A stretch of DNA of 42,132 bases from AP-15 sp035509615 (GTDB lineage Bacteria > Pseudomonadota > Alphaproteobacteria > ATCC43930 > CGMCC-115725), in contig DATJLK010000013.1 of the NCBI GenBank assembly GCA_035509615.1, positions 1 through 42,132 of the forward strand, given 5' to 3'. The position numbers and the translations under genes were made by a program. A model generated the notes under the pieces. It ran no database searches, had not been told where the DNA came from, and saw nothing but the letters and a program-made list of their open reading frames with translations. Below are positions 1-7,833 of the stretch, one piece after another (positions within the stretch are counted from its first letter, which is position 1; every line of letters begins with the position of its first letter).

Positions 1-633
1 ATCGGCGACCTCGCGCGCCGGTACAGCCGGATGCGCCGGCTTTGCCGGCATGACGACGGGTGGCAAGATCGGCTTGGTCACCGCGGGCGTGGCGGAAAGT
101 TTGGCGAGCGCGCCCGGCGGTTTCGGCGCCGCTGCCACGGCCGGCAGGTGCGGGGTCGCTACAGGGACCGGAATCGCCGCCGTAGCGGTCGGGCGCGCGG
201 TTGCCGCATTCGGCGGAGCCGGTACACCCGCGTTGCCCGGTGGCGGCGGCTGGACCGCAGGCCCGCCAGTCCCGGCGGATCCATGAGGAGGCCAAGCCAC
301 ACTCTCCGGTCGAGGCGCCGTCAACAACAGGAAGCTGGCGCCGGCAATCCCCGCGATTGCAAAAACAATGCAGCCGGCGATGACAAGATAACGCGGCGAG
401 CTTGCGTCTTTTGCCGCCGCGACGGGGCGACGCCGATCCGAGGCATCGATCAGCGGGGTGATCGTCGGCAGATTGTCTCGGGTCGCCGTTAGAATATTCG
501 GGCCCGGCTCTGCCGGACGGCGGAACGGCGTTGGTGCATTCGCCGAGAGCAGCCGCGGTTCAGCACGCTCTTTTCGGGGCTGCGGTTGCAACCGCGCCGC
601 AAACGGCAAGGTCCGAAAAACGCCACGCCCCAT
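1..633 (-). CDS. Pro/Ala-rich single-pass membrane protein, 3' end missing
   Basis: An open frame starts at ATG 633 and stays open for 211 codons to the window edge, so the C-terminus is missing. The first ~85 residues are polar and Arg/Pro-rich. One strongly hydrophobic segment follows (about residues 87-112, starting RYLVIAGCIVFAIAGIAGAS). After it comes a low-complexity Pro/Ala/Thr/Val-rich stretch up to the edge, typical of a periplasmic linker or envelope-spanning arm. The topology looks like cytoplasmic N-terminus, one membrane helix, periplasmic Pro-rich region. It lies 66 bp downstream of truA on the same strand and may be the last gene of the def-fmt-truA unit. I do not recognise the family; TonB-like, SPOR-domain or cell-wall-enzyme C-termini are all possible but lie outside the window. 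Confidence 0.6.
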   Translation of the reverse strand, partial: MGRGVFRTLPFAARLQPQPRKERAEPRLLSANAPTPFRRPAEPGPNILTATRDNLPTITPLIDASDRRRPVAAAKDASSPRYLVIAGCIVFAIAGIAGASFLLLTAPRPESVAWPPHGSAGTGGPAVQPPPPGNAGVPAPPNAATARPTATAAIPVPVATPHLPAVAAAPKPPGALAKLSATPAVTKPILPPVVMPAKPAHPAVPAREVAD

Positions 634-699
634 CTCTCGCCTCGTTCTCTGCGTGTTCGACGCTCTGCGGTGGCCCGCCCGGCCCTCGCGACGCCAGCG

Positions 700-1455
700 T
701 TAGCTGTCAATAAAGGCAGGATAACGAATTTCGACGAGATAGAGCCCCTCTGCGGGTGCGGTCGGCCCGCCGGCACGGCGGTCGCGGGCGGCGAGCGCGG
801 CGGCGACATCCTGCGGTTGCCACCGTCCGATCCCGACGAGTTCGAGCGTGCCCGCCATATTGCGCACTTGGCGATGGAGAAACGAGCGCGCCCGCGCTTC
901 GATGCGGATCTCGTCGCCGACGCGGCTGACCGTCAGCGAATCGAGCGTCCGCAGCGGTGATTTTGCCTGACACAGGCGATCGCGAAAGGTGGTGAAATCG
1001 TGACGCCCGAGCAGATGCGCCGCACCCTCGGCCATGGCCTCGGCGTCGAGCGGCGGCGCCACCCGCCACACCCGCCCGCGCTGCAATGCCGCGGGTGCCC
1101 GTCGGTTGAGGATCCGGTAGATATAGACGCGTTCGACCGCGCACCGGCGGGCGTCGAAATCATCTGAAACCGCGGCAACGGCGAGCACGCTGATCGCGGT
1201 CTCGCGCAGGTAGTGGTTGAGCGCGCCGCGCACGACATCGGTCGGGAACGCGCGCGCCAGATCGAGATGCGCCACCTGGGCCAGCGCGTGGACCCCGGCA
1301 TCGGTGCGCCCGGCGCCGTGGATGGTCACGGTGTCGCCGCAGAAATTTCTCGCCGCAGTTTCGAGCGCTTCCTGTACCGACAAACCCTGCGGCTGCCGCT
1401 GCCAGCCGACGAGCCCGGCACCGTCATACTCGATTGTCAACTTGTAGCGGGGCAC
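700..1455 (-). CDS. truA: tRNA pseudouridine(38-40) synthase TruA
   Basis: A 251-residue protein of normal TruA length. It converts uridines 38-40 in the anticodon stem-loop of many tRNAs to pseudouridine. The N-terminus is the family's usual YKLTIEYDG...GWQRQ, and the catalytic motif GRTDAGVHA is present with the catalytic aspartate at residue 52. The later FLHRQVRNMAGTL motif, also typical of TruA, is present near residue 193. The start is GTG at 1455, 16 bases before the end of the fmt stop codon, so the two genes overlap by 19 bp and translation is probably coupled. No convincing Shine-Dalgarno sequence is seen, which fits coupling. Gene order def-fmt-truA is common in alphaproteobacteria. 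Confidence 0.95.
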   Translation of the reverse strand: MPRYKLTIEYDGAGLVGWQRQPQGLSVQEALETAARNFCGDTVTIHGAGRTDAGVHALAQVAHLDLARAFPTDVVRGALNHYLRETAISVLAVAAVSDDFDARRCAVERVYIYRILNRRAPAALQRGRVWRVAPPLDAEAMAEGAAHLLGRHDFTTFRDRLCQAKSPLRTLDSLTVSRVGDEIRIEARARSFLHRQVRNMAGTLELVGIGRWQPQDVAAALAARDRRAGGPTAPAEGLYLVEIRYPAFIDS

Positions 1456-2372
1456 GGCAGCACGGTTCCGGCGGCGATCGGATAGCCGCGCAGAAAGGAA
1501 GCAGGCTCAAGCGGCCCGCGCCCCGGCCGCTGCAGCCGTAATGGCCGCAACGCCCCCGAACCGCAGGCAATCGCAAGCCGGTCATCGACCACCGTTCCCG
1601 GCGCCTCTCCCGAATCCCATGGCAGCGCCGCCGCTGCGAGCACGCGGATCTGTTCGCCGCCGATTTCGAAAAAGGCGACCGGCCACGGGACGAGAGCGCG
1701 GACTTGCCGTTCCAGTTCCGCTGCCGGCCGCCGCCAGTCGAGTCGGCCTTCTGCGCGGCTGATCTTGGGTGCATAGGTGGCGCCTTGCTGCGGCTGCGGC
1801 CGCGCCGTCAAGCGGCCTTGAACCGCCTCGTCCAGCGCTTTGACGATCAGCTCGGCGCCGAGCCGCGCCAGCGCATCGGTCAAGCTCGCCGCGGTCGCAT
1901 CGCGGCCGATCGGCAGCACCTGCTGCATCAGGATCGGGCCGGTATCGAGCCCCTCCCCCATCTGCATGATGGTAACGCCGGTCTCGGTATCGCCGGCGAG
2001 CAAAGCGCGTTGGATCGGAGCGGCGCCGCGCCAGCGTGGCAACAGCGAGGCATGAACGTTGAGGCAGCCGAGACGTGGCGCGTTCAAGATCGGCGGCGGC
2101 AGGATCAGCCCGTAAGCCGCCACCACCGCGGCCGCGGCCCCGAATGCGGCAAACTCCCGCTGGATTTCCTCGCTGCGCAGGCGTGCCGGACAGCGCAGTT
2201 CGAGGCGATGCCGCTCGGCGAGAAGCTGCACCGGCGAGGGCTGCAGGCGATGTCCGCGACCCGCCGGGCGCGGCGGCTGGGTATAGACGGCGAGCAGCTG
2301 ATGGCGGGCGGCGATCAGCGCCTCGAGGATCGTCGCGGCAAAGACCGGCGTACCCATAAAGACGAGATCCAA
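1437..2372 (-). CDS. fmt: Methionyl-tRNA formyltransferase Fmt
   Basis: Transfers a formyl group from 10-formyl-tetrahydrofolate to the initiator Met-tRNA. The N-terminal fold begins LVFMGTPVFAATIL. The motif NVHASLLPRWRGAAPIQRAL (formyl-transfer centre with conserved Asn, His and later Asp in the GVTIMQM...DTGPIL region) is intact. A C-terminal OB-like domain follows (LVPWPVAFFE...). I chose TTG at 2372 as start: it gives a 311-residue protein beginning MDLVFMGTP, the usual family N-terminus, with GGGGAG six bases upstream. An in-frame TTG at 2423 would add 17 non-conserved residues and overlap def. The 3' end overlaps truA by 19 bp; def lies 40 bp upstream. Confidence 0.93.
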   Translation of the reverse strand: MDLVFMGTPVFAATILEALIAARHQLLAVYTQPPRPAGRGHRLQPSPVQLLAERHRLELRCPARLRSEEIQREFAAFGAAAAVVAAYGLILPPPILNAPRLGCLNVHASLLPRWRGAAPIQRALLAGDTETGVTIMQMGEGLDTGPILMQQVLPIGRDATAASLTDALARLGAELIVKALDEAVQGRLTARPQPQQGATYAPKISRAEGRLDWRRPAAELERQVRALVPWPVAFFEIGGEQIRVLAAAALPWDSGEAPGTVVDDRLAIACGSGALRPLRLQRPGRGPLEPASFLRGYPIAAGTVLPCPATS

Positions 2373-2412
2373 CCGGCACTCCCCGGCGGCGGTTGCCGCG
2401 GTAACCGCGGCG

Positions 2413-2937
2413 TCAGGCGGCAACCGGGCTGCGCGCGCGCTTTGCCTTGATGAGTTTGCGCAGGATCATCCCGCGCTTGACCATCGAGATGTGGTCGACA
2501 AACAGCACGCCGTCCAAGTGGTCGATCTCGTGCTGAATGCAGGTCGCCAGCAGTCCCGAGGCTTCGATCTCGCGAATCTCGTTCTGATAATCGAGATAGC
2601 GCAGCCGGATTTGCGCCGGCCGGGTCACATCGGCGTAATGCTCGGGCAATGACAGGCAGCCCTCGCTGAAGGTCGCCAACTCGGCTGAGCTCCACAAAAT
2701 TTCCGGGTTGGCGAGCATCATCGGCTGCGGCTTTTCTCCTTCACGGGCAACGTCGAGGACGATGACCCGCTTCGCCACGCCGATCTGGGGGGCGGCGAGC
2801 CCGATCCCGATCGCCTTGCGCATCGTTTCCAGCATGTCGTCCATCAGTCGACGGATGTCATCGTCGACAGCAGCCACCGGGCGCGCCTTGATCTTGAGGC
2901 GCGGATCGGGGGCGGTGATGATCGCACGTTCAGCCAT
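2413..2937 (-). CDS. def: Peptide deformylase
   Basis: Removes the N-formyl group from nascent polypeptides, acting at the ribosome exit. The 174-residue protein has all three hallmark motifs: GIGLAAPQIG (residues 44-53), EGCLS (92-96, Cys94 a metal ligand) and HEIDH (136-140, two His metal ligands and the catalytic Glu). Start ATG 2937. It is the first gene of def-fmt-truA: the formyl group is added by Fmt and removed by Def, so co-expression makes sense. The C-terminus (KAKRARSPVAA) is short and basic. I see no clear promoter in the short gap up to 3000, but the AT-richer stretch just upstream (2940-2970) is the likely place. Confidence 0.97.
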   Translation of the reverse strand: MAERAIITAPDPRLKIKARPVAAVDDDIRRLMDDMLETMRKAIGIGLAAPQIGVAKRVIVLDVAREGEKPQPMMLANPEILWSSAELATFSEGCLSLPEHYADVTRPAQIRLRYLDYQNEIREIEASGLLATCIQHEIDHLDGVLFVDHISMVKRGMILRKLIKAKRARSPVAA

Positions 2938-2999
2938 GATCAGAAATCTAAATAAGAATTTGACGGTCCAGCGTCAATCCGCGGCTATTGGCCGGCAGC

Positions 3000-4100
3000 C
3001 TAGGCCGATCGAAGCGCGTCGGTAAAATCCGCTATTGTCCGGGCGACCGGGCGCCGCCGGATGGTTTCGTTGACGATCAGCTCAAACTCGGCCCGCTCAA
3101 ACTCGGCCCGCTCAAACTCGGCAGTCCCGGCCGATGCCGTCAGCGGCGGCCGGATCAAAATACCCCGCGCTGCGAGCCGCTCTGACAACCCGGCGCCGGC
3201 GGTCCCGCGAACGCATAGGCGCGTGACATTTGTCGAGGCCGCCGAGCGCAGCACGGTCACCTGCGGACACGCAGCCAATTCCCGGAACAGCTGGTCGGCC
3301 ATCGCTGCCGCCTCGGCAAAACGTTCGGCAAAGCCGTCGAGATAGTGCAGCGCCACCGCGGCATAAGGCCAGGCTTGGCGCAGCCCGCCGCCAAACATCC
3401 GGCGCTGATGATAAAGCCCGTCGAGCAGGTCCCGCGGCCCGGCCAGGATCGCGCCGCCCGCAGCGTTGAAGTACTTGTAGAGCGAGACGTAGACCGTGTC
3501 GAACGGTGCGGCGTAGACCGCCGGCGTGATGCCGGTATAAGGAGCGGCGAGAAACAGCCGGGCGCCGTCGAGATGCAGCCCGATCCCGCGAGCGCGCGCA
3601 AAACCGGTGATGCGCTCTATTTCGGCGCTGTCAAAAACCTCGCCTTGCCGGCGCCGCACCGGCGACTCGATCGAGATCGCGCCGATCGGCGTATGCACTC
3701 GTCCATCCGCTTCGCGCGCAACTTCGCCGATGACGTCGTCCAGCGTGAAACTCGTCTGTCCGACGGCGAGCGGCACCAGGGTGAGCCCGCTGAGTTCCTG
3801 GGTGCAATCGCCGGTGTCGCAGTAGAGATGGCTTTGATGCTGGACCAGCACCCGGCGGCCGCGCCGTGCCAGCAACCGCAGCGCGAGATGGTTGGCGAGA
3901 GTGCCCGACGGCATGAAAATCGCGGTTTCCTTACCAAGCAATTCCGCGATGCGGTATTCGAGCTGGGTGACAACGCCGCCAAGCGAAAACTCGTCGGCGT
4001 CGAGAGCGCCGTTATCGGCGAGCCGCGCGAGCAGCGACCCATATTCGGCCGGCGTGAGGCCGAGACCGTCGGAGCGGAAATGGATCATGCAGTCTGTCAT
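3000..4100 (-). CDS. Threonine-aldolase-like PLP enzyme (beta-eliminating lyase family)
   Basis: A 366-residue fold-type I PLP enzyme. The start matches low-specificity threonine aldolases in showing FRSDGLG rather than FASDN. PLP-site elements are visible: SGTLANHLAL (phosphate region, ~65-74), HLDGARL (Asp178, binds the pyridine nitrogen) and SLYKYFNAAGGAIL with the Schiff-base Lys209. Family members cleave threonine or allo-threonine to glycine and acetaldehyde; the exact substrate cannot be read here. Near the C-terminus (residues ~326-339) there is a tandem EFERA-type repeat encoded by a 15-bp DNA repeat, an expansion outside the conserved core. It is divergent from the secreted S1/P1 homologue (117-bp gap) and 62 bp upstream of def on the same strand. 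Confidence 0.85.
   Translation of the reverse strand: MTDCMIHFRSDGLGLTPAEYGSLLARLADNGALDADEFSLGGVVTQLEYRIAELLGKETAIFMPSGTLANHLALRLLARRGRRVLVQHQSHLYCDTGDCTQELSGLTLVPLAVGQTSFTLDDVIGEVAREADGRVHTPIGAISIESPVRRRQGEVFDSAEIERITGFARARGIGLHLDGARLFLAAPYTGITPAVYAAPFDTVYVSLYKYFNAAGGAILAGPRDLLDGLYHQRRMFGGGLRQAWPYAAVALHYLDGFAERFAEAAAMADQLFRELAACPQVTVLRSAASTNVTRLCVRGTAGAGLSERLAARGILIRPPLTASAGTAEFERAEFERAEFELIVNETIRRRPVARTIADFTDALRSA
3081..3122. repeat. 15-bp in-frame tandem repeat, 2.8 copies
   Basis: The unit CTCAAACTCGGCCCG occurs at 3081-3095 and 3096-3110, with a 12-bp partial copy at 3111-3122; the copies are identical over the shared bases. The unit length is a multiple of three, so copy-number changes keep the reading frame of the aldolase-like gene. 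It encodes repeated A-E-F-E-R units on the minus strand. Identical copies point to recent slippage. Confidence 0.9.
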
Positions 4101-4217
4101 ATCGGTTGCAACCCTGCGTGGCGCTGCGGCCGGCGGCGGCGCCCCCCGGGCGATCAGGATGGCGCGATCCGGAACCGAGACCGATCATGGTGGAATCGAG
4201 ACTGTTGGAGAAGTGCT

Positions 4218-5174
4218 GTGAACCCGCCCCGCCTTTGGCTCGTCGTCGGCTGTCTGGTGCAGGTTTTATCGGCAGCACTACCGCACCCGGCCGTCGCCTG
4301 GGGCACCGAGGGCAACATGATCATCGCACTCGTCGCCGACCAGCTGCTGCGCGCTCCCGATCCTGCCGTGCAAAAACGGGTCGCCGCGATCCTTGCCACC
4401 GACAAGGATAATGAATGGACCAAGACCGATCTCGCCGGCGAGGCGAATTGGCCGAACGCGCTTCTTGACAAGAGCCCGGAAGGGCGGGCGGCGACGGCGC
4501 AGTGGCATTATCTCAAGCTCGATCCTGCCAACCCCGATTTCAACAAGGCCTGCAATGGCCATCCCGACCTGCCGGCGAACCTGCCCGCGGTTCATGGTCC
4601 GCAACAGGCCTGCATTATCGATAAGATCGATCAATTCGCCCGCGAGCTGAGTGACCCCGGCACCTCGCCCGACGAGCGGCTGATGGCGTTACGCTTTCTG
4701 GTCGATCTGACCGGCGATCTGCACCAGCCGCTGGACGTGATCGACCGCGGCGATGCTGCCGGCGAGTGCGTTGCGATCCTGGCGCCCGGAGCGCGCGTGC
4801 CGCTGCGGCTCAACACCTACTGGAACGAGACCTTGGTCACCGAGGCCGAGGGCCGCGACCCGTTCACCGCCGCCGATCAGATCGTTGCCGGGCTGATCCC
4901 GGCCGAGATCGCTCAATGGTCTGATGGCACGCTCGAAGCATGGGTCCGCGAATCCTACGATATAGCCAAAACCGTCGCCTACAGTTATCCGGGCGATGCG
5001 GTCGCCGGCCGGCAGCTGGCCGCAGCGCATAAAGGTGAGAGCGGCCCTTGCAGCGCGGTGCCGGTCTATCGCGTTGACGCGACCTATCAGGATCGCGCGA
5101 TCACCGCCGTCAGACAGCAACTCGCCAAGGCGGGGGTGAGGCTCGCCTTTCTGCTGCGCTTGAATGTGAGATGA
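4218..5174 (+). CDS. Secreted S1/P1-nuclease homologue with degenerate zinc site
   Basis: A 318-residue exported protein. The start is GTG 4218, with GGAGAA five bases upstream. A signal peptide ends in AVA before Trp28, placing Trp at the mature N-terminus as in S1/P1 nucleases, where it is a zinc ligand. The family core is clear: WGTEGN, NWPN, QWHY, LRFLVDLTGDLHQPLDV, LNTYWNETLV. Compared with nuclease P1 from memory, Trp1, His60 and Asp120 have equivalents (Trp28, His97, Asp167). The other six ligands are replaced: His6 by Asn33, Asp45 by Asn80, His116 by Asp163, His126 by Asp173, His149 by Asn199, Asp153 by Asn203. A normal trinuclear zinc site therefore cannot form; it may be a pseudoenzyme or bind another metal. 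Four Cys remain in the mature part (112, 132, 184 and one near 277). Confidence 0.85.
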   Translation: MNPPRLWLVVGCLVQVLSAALPHPAVAWGTEGNMIIALVADQLLRAPDPAVQKRVAAILATDKDNEWTKTDLAGEANWPNALLDKSPEGRAATAQWHYLKLDPANPDFNKACNGHPDLPANLPAVHGPQQACIIDKIDQFARELSDPGTSPDERLMALRFLVDLTGDLHQPLDVIDRGDAAGECVAILAPGARVPLRLNTYWNETLVTEAEGRDPFTAADQIVAGLIPAEIAQWSDGTLEAWVRESYDIAKTVAYSYPGDAVAGRQLAAAHKGESGPCSAVPVYRVDATYQDRAITAVRQQLAKAGVRLAFLLRLNVR

Positions 5175-5176
5175 GG

Positions 5177-5197
5177 CTGCGGTCAACCAACCCGCAG
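5177..5197. terminator. Small hairpin between convergent genes
   Basis: CTGCGG (5177-5182) pairs with CCGCAG (5192-5197) around a 9-base loop. It fills the gap between the stop codons of the S1/P1-like gene and the convergent small gene downstream of pyrE. There is no T-tract on either strand, so termination is only suggested by position. Confidence 0.3.
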
Positions 5198-5198
5198 G

Positions 5199-5561
5199 TT
5201 ACCGCCCAGCCGCCGGATCGGCGCGGATCAGGGCATTGGTGATTTCGATCGGATCGTCTTCCATGCCGACGAGAAACTCCACCGCGCGTTGCACCGGCGG
5301 CTGTAGCCGCTCGCCGAGTTCGGCGGTTTCCGAAATCCGCACCGGCCTGCCGTCGAGATCACGGGCGCATTTGTTGAGCACGCGTTCGAGAACAAAGGCG
5401 ACGGTGACCCGGCTCGGCGACAGCGATGAGGCGATGCAGGTGCGAGCGTAGATCGCCAGCTCCAGCAACGCCTGGTGATTACCAAACCGGTTGCGCTGCG
5501 TCTGGTTCAAAAACTGACGCTTCAGATGTGCCGCCGCGAGGTCGATGATCGGCTCGTTCAA
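5199..5561 (-). CDS. Unrecognised small protein coupled to pyrE
   Basis: A ~120-residue, mostly helical, soluble-looking protein with no signal peptide or membrane segment. I do not recognise the family. The preferred start is TTG 5561, whose TTGA overlaps the TGA stop of pyrE (4-bp overlap), typical of translational coupling; an in-frame TTG at 5576 would add five residues. Features: a basic/amide-rich N-terminal half (HLKRQFLNQTQRNRFGNHQ), a helix LLELAIYARTC, then SPSRVTVAFVLERVLNKCARDL and a charged C-terminal part. Codon use is like its neighbours. Its position suggests a link to pyrimidine metabolism or simply shared expression with pyrE; this is inference only. Confidence 0.65.
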   Translation of the reverse strand: MNEPIIDLAAAHLKRQFLNQTQRNRFGNHQALLELAIYARTCIASSLSPSRVTVAFVLERVLNKCARDLDGRPVRISETAELGERLQPPVQRAVEFLVGMEDDPIEITNALIRADPAAGR

Positions 5562-6109
5562 CTGAAGTCGCGCCAAGTAAACAGCGCTTCAAAGGCGATC
5601 CCGGCTCGCATGAGATTGTCCACGGCACCTTCGAGGCGGTCGACGATGCTGATGACTTTGATGATCGTGCAGTCGCGGCGGAGCACCTGCTCGGCCGCCT
5701 GCATAACCGAGCCGCCGGTCGTCGTCACGTCTTCGAACAGGACGACGCGTGAGGCGGGTTCGAGAAGGCCGTCGATTCGCTGGTCGGTCCCGTGGCCCTT
5801 CACCTCTTTGCGGACAAAAAAGCCGGTGATCGGTTTTTCCGGCCAACTGCGCGCGCACAGCAGGGCCACGATTGGAATGGCGCCGGTTTCGAGCCCGCCG
5901 ACCGCGTCGACCGCTTCGTCCCGGATCGTCTCGAACAGCAGATCGGTGACGAGGACAGCGCCCTCGGGGTCGAGCAAGGTTCGTTTCATGTCAAAGAAAA
6001 ACCGGCTTGACCTCCCGGAGGACAGCACGAACTCGCGATCCTGCAGCAGCGAACGGCGCCTGACCAGCTCGATCAGTCTCTGTCTTTTTGCCGGCAAGTC
6101 CGCTCGCAT
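5558..6109 (-). CDS. pyrE: Orotate phosphoribosyltransferase PyrE
   Basis: Makes orotidine 5'-monophosphate from orotate and PRPP in de novo pyrimidine synthesis. The PRPP-binding motif VVLFEDVTTTGGS (residues ~122-134) is intact, as is the flexible catalytic loop KEVKGHGT (~101-108). GGLETGAIPI provides the phosphate-binding region. I chose ATG 6109 (183 residues) because the protein then starts just before the first conserved helix and a GGGAGA lies about nine bases upstream; a longer frame reaches 6175 but its 22 extra residues look non-conserved. The downstream unknown gene overlaps by 4 bp. Confidence 0.93.
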   Translation of the reverse strand: MRADLPAKRQRLIELVRRRSLLQDREFVLSSGRSSRFFFDMKRTLLDPEGAVLVTDLLFETIRDEAVDAVGGLETGAIPIVALLCARSWPEKPITGFFVRKEVKGHGTDQRIDGLLEPASRVVLFEDVTTTGGSVMQAAEQVLRRDCTIIKVISIVDRLEGAVDNLMRAGIAFEALFTWRDFS

Positions 6110-6243
6110 GGACGCCGTTCTCCCATCTTCCGGACCTCGGACAGCGCCGCCGCATATGCGCGCGACCGGCAACACCGCTCATCCGGAACCGAGATTAAAG
6201 CCGCAACCGGCGCAATACGACAAGAGTGTTACACCACCGCCGC

Positions 6244-6807
6244 TTAAAACGGGTCGAGTTCGGTATCCCAATAGAGATAATCGCGCCAGCTGTGGTGCAG
6301 ATAGTTGGGCGGAAACGCGCGCCCGTTTTCCTGCAGCATATACGTCGTCGGCTGCACCGGACGGTGGCGCGGATACATGCCGCTCTCGCGCGGCAGCCGG
6401 TTGCCCTTTAACAGATTGCAGCTGCCGCAGGCGGTGACGACATTGGTCCAAGTCGTCCGCCCGCCGCGCGAGCGCGGCACCAGATGATCAAACGTCAGCT
6501 CATGCGACGGATACGGCTCATTGCAATACTGGCAGGTAAACCGATCGCGCAAAAAGACGTTGAACCGGGTGAATGCCGGGTGGCGCGCCGCCGGCACATA
6601 TTCCTTCAAGGAGACAACGCTTGGCAGCCGGATTTCCAGGGACGGGCTGCGCACGCACACGTCGTAATGATCGATGATGTTGACGCGATCGAGAAACACC
6701 GCCTTGATCGCGTCCTGCCACGACCACAGCGACAGCGGAAAATAGCTGAGCGGGCGGAAGTCCGCATTCAGAACCAGAGCCGGGCAATTGTCCAGGCAAG
6801 CCGTCAC
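6244..6807 (-). CDS. HNH endonuclease-family protein
   Basis: A 187-residue protein of the HNH type common and usually stand-alone in alphaproteobacteria. The zinc-binding/nuclease core is CQYC (Cys92, Cys95), then LTFDHLVPRSRGGRTTWTNVV with Asp107-His108 and an Asn in the second part, then CGSCN (Cys127, Cys130). The N-terminal ~85 residues (PALVLNADFRPLSYFPLSLW) match the domain that precedes the HNH core in this group. The start is GTG 6807. No methylase, integrase or toxin gene is adjacent, so a restriction or mobile-element role is not supported. The physiological role of this family is not established. Confidence 0.85.
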   Translation of the reverse strand: MTACLDNCPALVLNADFRPLSYFPLSLWSWQDAIKAVFLDRVNIIDHYDVCVRSPSLEIRLPSVVSLKEYVPAARHPAFTRFNVFLRDRFTCQYCNEPYPSHELTFDHLVPRSRGGRTTWTNVVTACGSCNLLKGNRLPRESGMYPRHRPVQPTTYMLQENGRAFPPNYLHHSWRDYLYWDTELDPF

Positions 6808-6918
6808 CGAAGACTCGTTCTGCTCGTCATTTTTCCGCCAGGCGGGATAGCACGCGTTTGTGACAGCTTGATAACGAATCGGCCGCGAATCGACAAGACG
6901 CGACAGCCATTGCGCGGC

Positions 6919-7833
6919 TCAGCGGGTCGGGACCGGCTTGTCGCCGCGATAGTCGTAAAAGCCGCGGCCGGTTTTGCGGCCAAGCCAACCCGCCTCGACA
7001 TATTTGACGAGCAACGGGCAAGGCCGGTACTTGCTGTCGGCAAGCCCCTCATAGAGCACCTGCATCACCGACAGGCAGGTGTCGAGCCCGATGAAATCCG
7101 CAAGTTCGAGCGGCCCCATCGGATGGTTGGCGCCGAGCTTCATTGCGGTGTCGATGGCTTCGACCGAACCGACCCCCTCGTAAAGCACATATACCGCTTC
7201 GTTGATCATCGGCAGCAGGATGCGGTTGACGATAAAGGCAGGGTAATCCTCAGCAGCGACCGGCGTCTTGCCGAGCTTGACGGCCAGATCGCGGGTCAGC
7301 GCAAAGGTTTCCTCATCGGTGGCGATGCCGCGAATCAATTCGACCAGGGTCATGACCGGCACCGGGTTCATAAAATGCATGCCGATGAATTTTTCCGGCC
7401 GGTCGGTCGAAGCGGCGAGCCTGGTGATCGAAATCGACGACGTATTGGTCGCGACCAGCGCGCCGCGGCGCAATTGGGGCGTCAGCTTTTTGAAGATCTC
7501 GCGCTTGACGTCCTCCTTTTCGGTCGCCGCTTCGATGACCATGTCGCAATCGCCAAACAACGCATAGTCGAGCCCGGTGGTGATGCGGGCCATCGCCGCG
7601 TCTTTTTCGTCTTCGCGGATCCGGCCGCGTGCGACCTGGCGTCCGAGATTGTGCTCGATCGCCGCGCGTCCGCGCTCTACCGCGGCGTCATTGATGTCGG
7701 TGAGCACGACATCGAGCCCGGCGAGCGCGCAGACATGCGCAATCCCGCCACCCATCTGCCCGGCGCCGATCACCCCGATCCGCTGCAGCCGGTCGACACT
7801 GGGTGATGCGGGCGCTGGGGGCGCGGCGCTCAC
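6919..7833 (-). CDS. 3-hydroxybutyryl-CoA dehydrogenase
   Basis: NAD(P)-dependent oxidation of 3-hydroxyacyl-CoA to 3-oxoacyl-CoA (or the reverse) in short-chain fatty-acid or polyhydroxybutyrate-related metabolism. The 304-residue protein has the dinucleotide motif GVIGAGQMGGGIA (~residues 20-32), the ATNTSSISI strand and the catalytic HFMNPVPVM region, followed by the C-terminal helical domain ending TGRGFYDYRGDKP. The start is GTG 7833, in a GTGA overlap with the etfA stop. A Pro/Ala-rich N-terminal tail of about 15 residues precedes the Rossmann fold. Being last in etfB-etfA-hbd links acyl-CoA dehydrogenation (electrons via ETF) with the next beta-oxidation step. Confidence 0.92.
   Translation of the reverse strand: MSAAPPAPASPSVDRLQRIGVIGAGQMGGGIAHVCALAGLDVVLTDINDAAVERGRAAIEHNLGRQVARGRIREDEKDAAMARITTGLDYALFGDCDMVIEAATEKEDVKREIFKKLTPQLRRGALVATNTSSISITRLAASTDRPEKFIGMHFMNPVPVMTLVELIRGIATDEETFALTRDLAVKLGKTPVAAEDYPAFIVNRILLPMINEAVYVLYEGVGSVEAIDTAMKLGANHPMGPLELADFIGLDTCLSVMQVLYEGLADSKYRPCPLLVKYVEAGWLGRKTGRGFYDYRGDKPVPTR

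Noticed and set aside
3345..4217. Long open frame on the plus strand upstream of and in frame with the S1/P1-like gene
   Set aside because: It runs antisense through the aldolase-like gene and has no protein-family features; the signal peptide and ribosome binding site at 4218 define the real start.
6244..6807. HNH protein as part of a restriction or mobile-element defence system
   Set aside because: No methyltransferase, helicase, integrase or direct repeats flank it; this HNH group is usually a stand-alone chromosomal gene.
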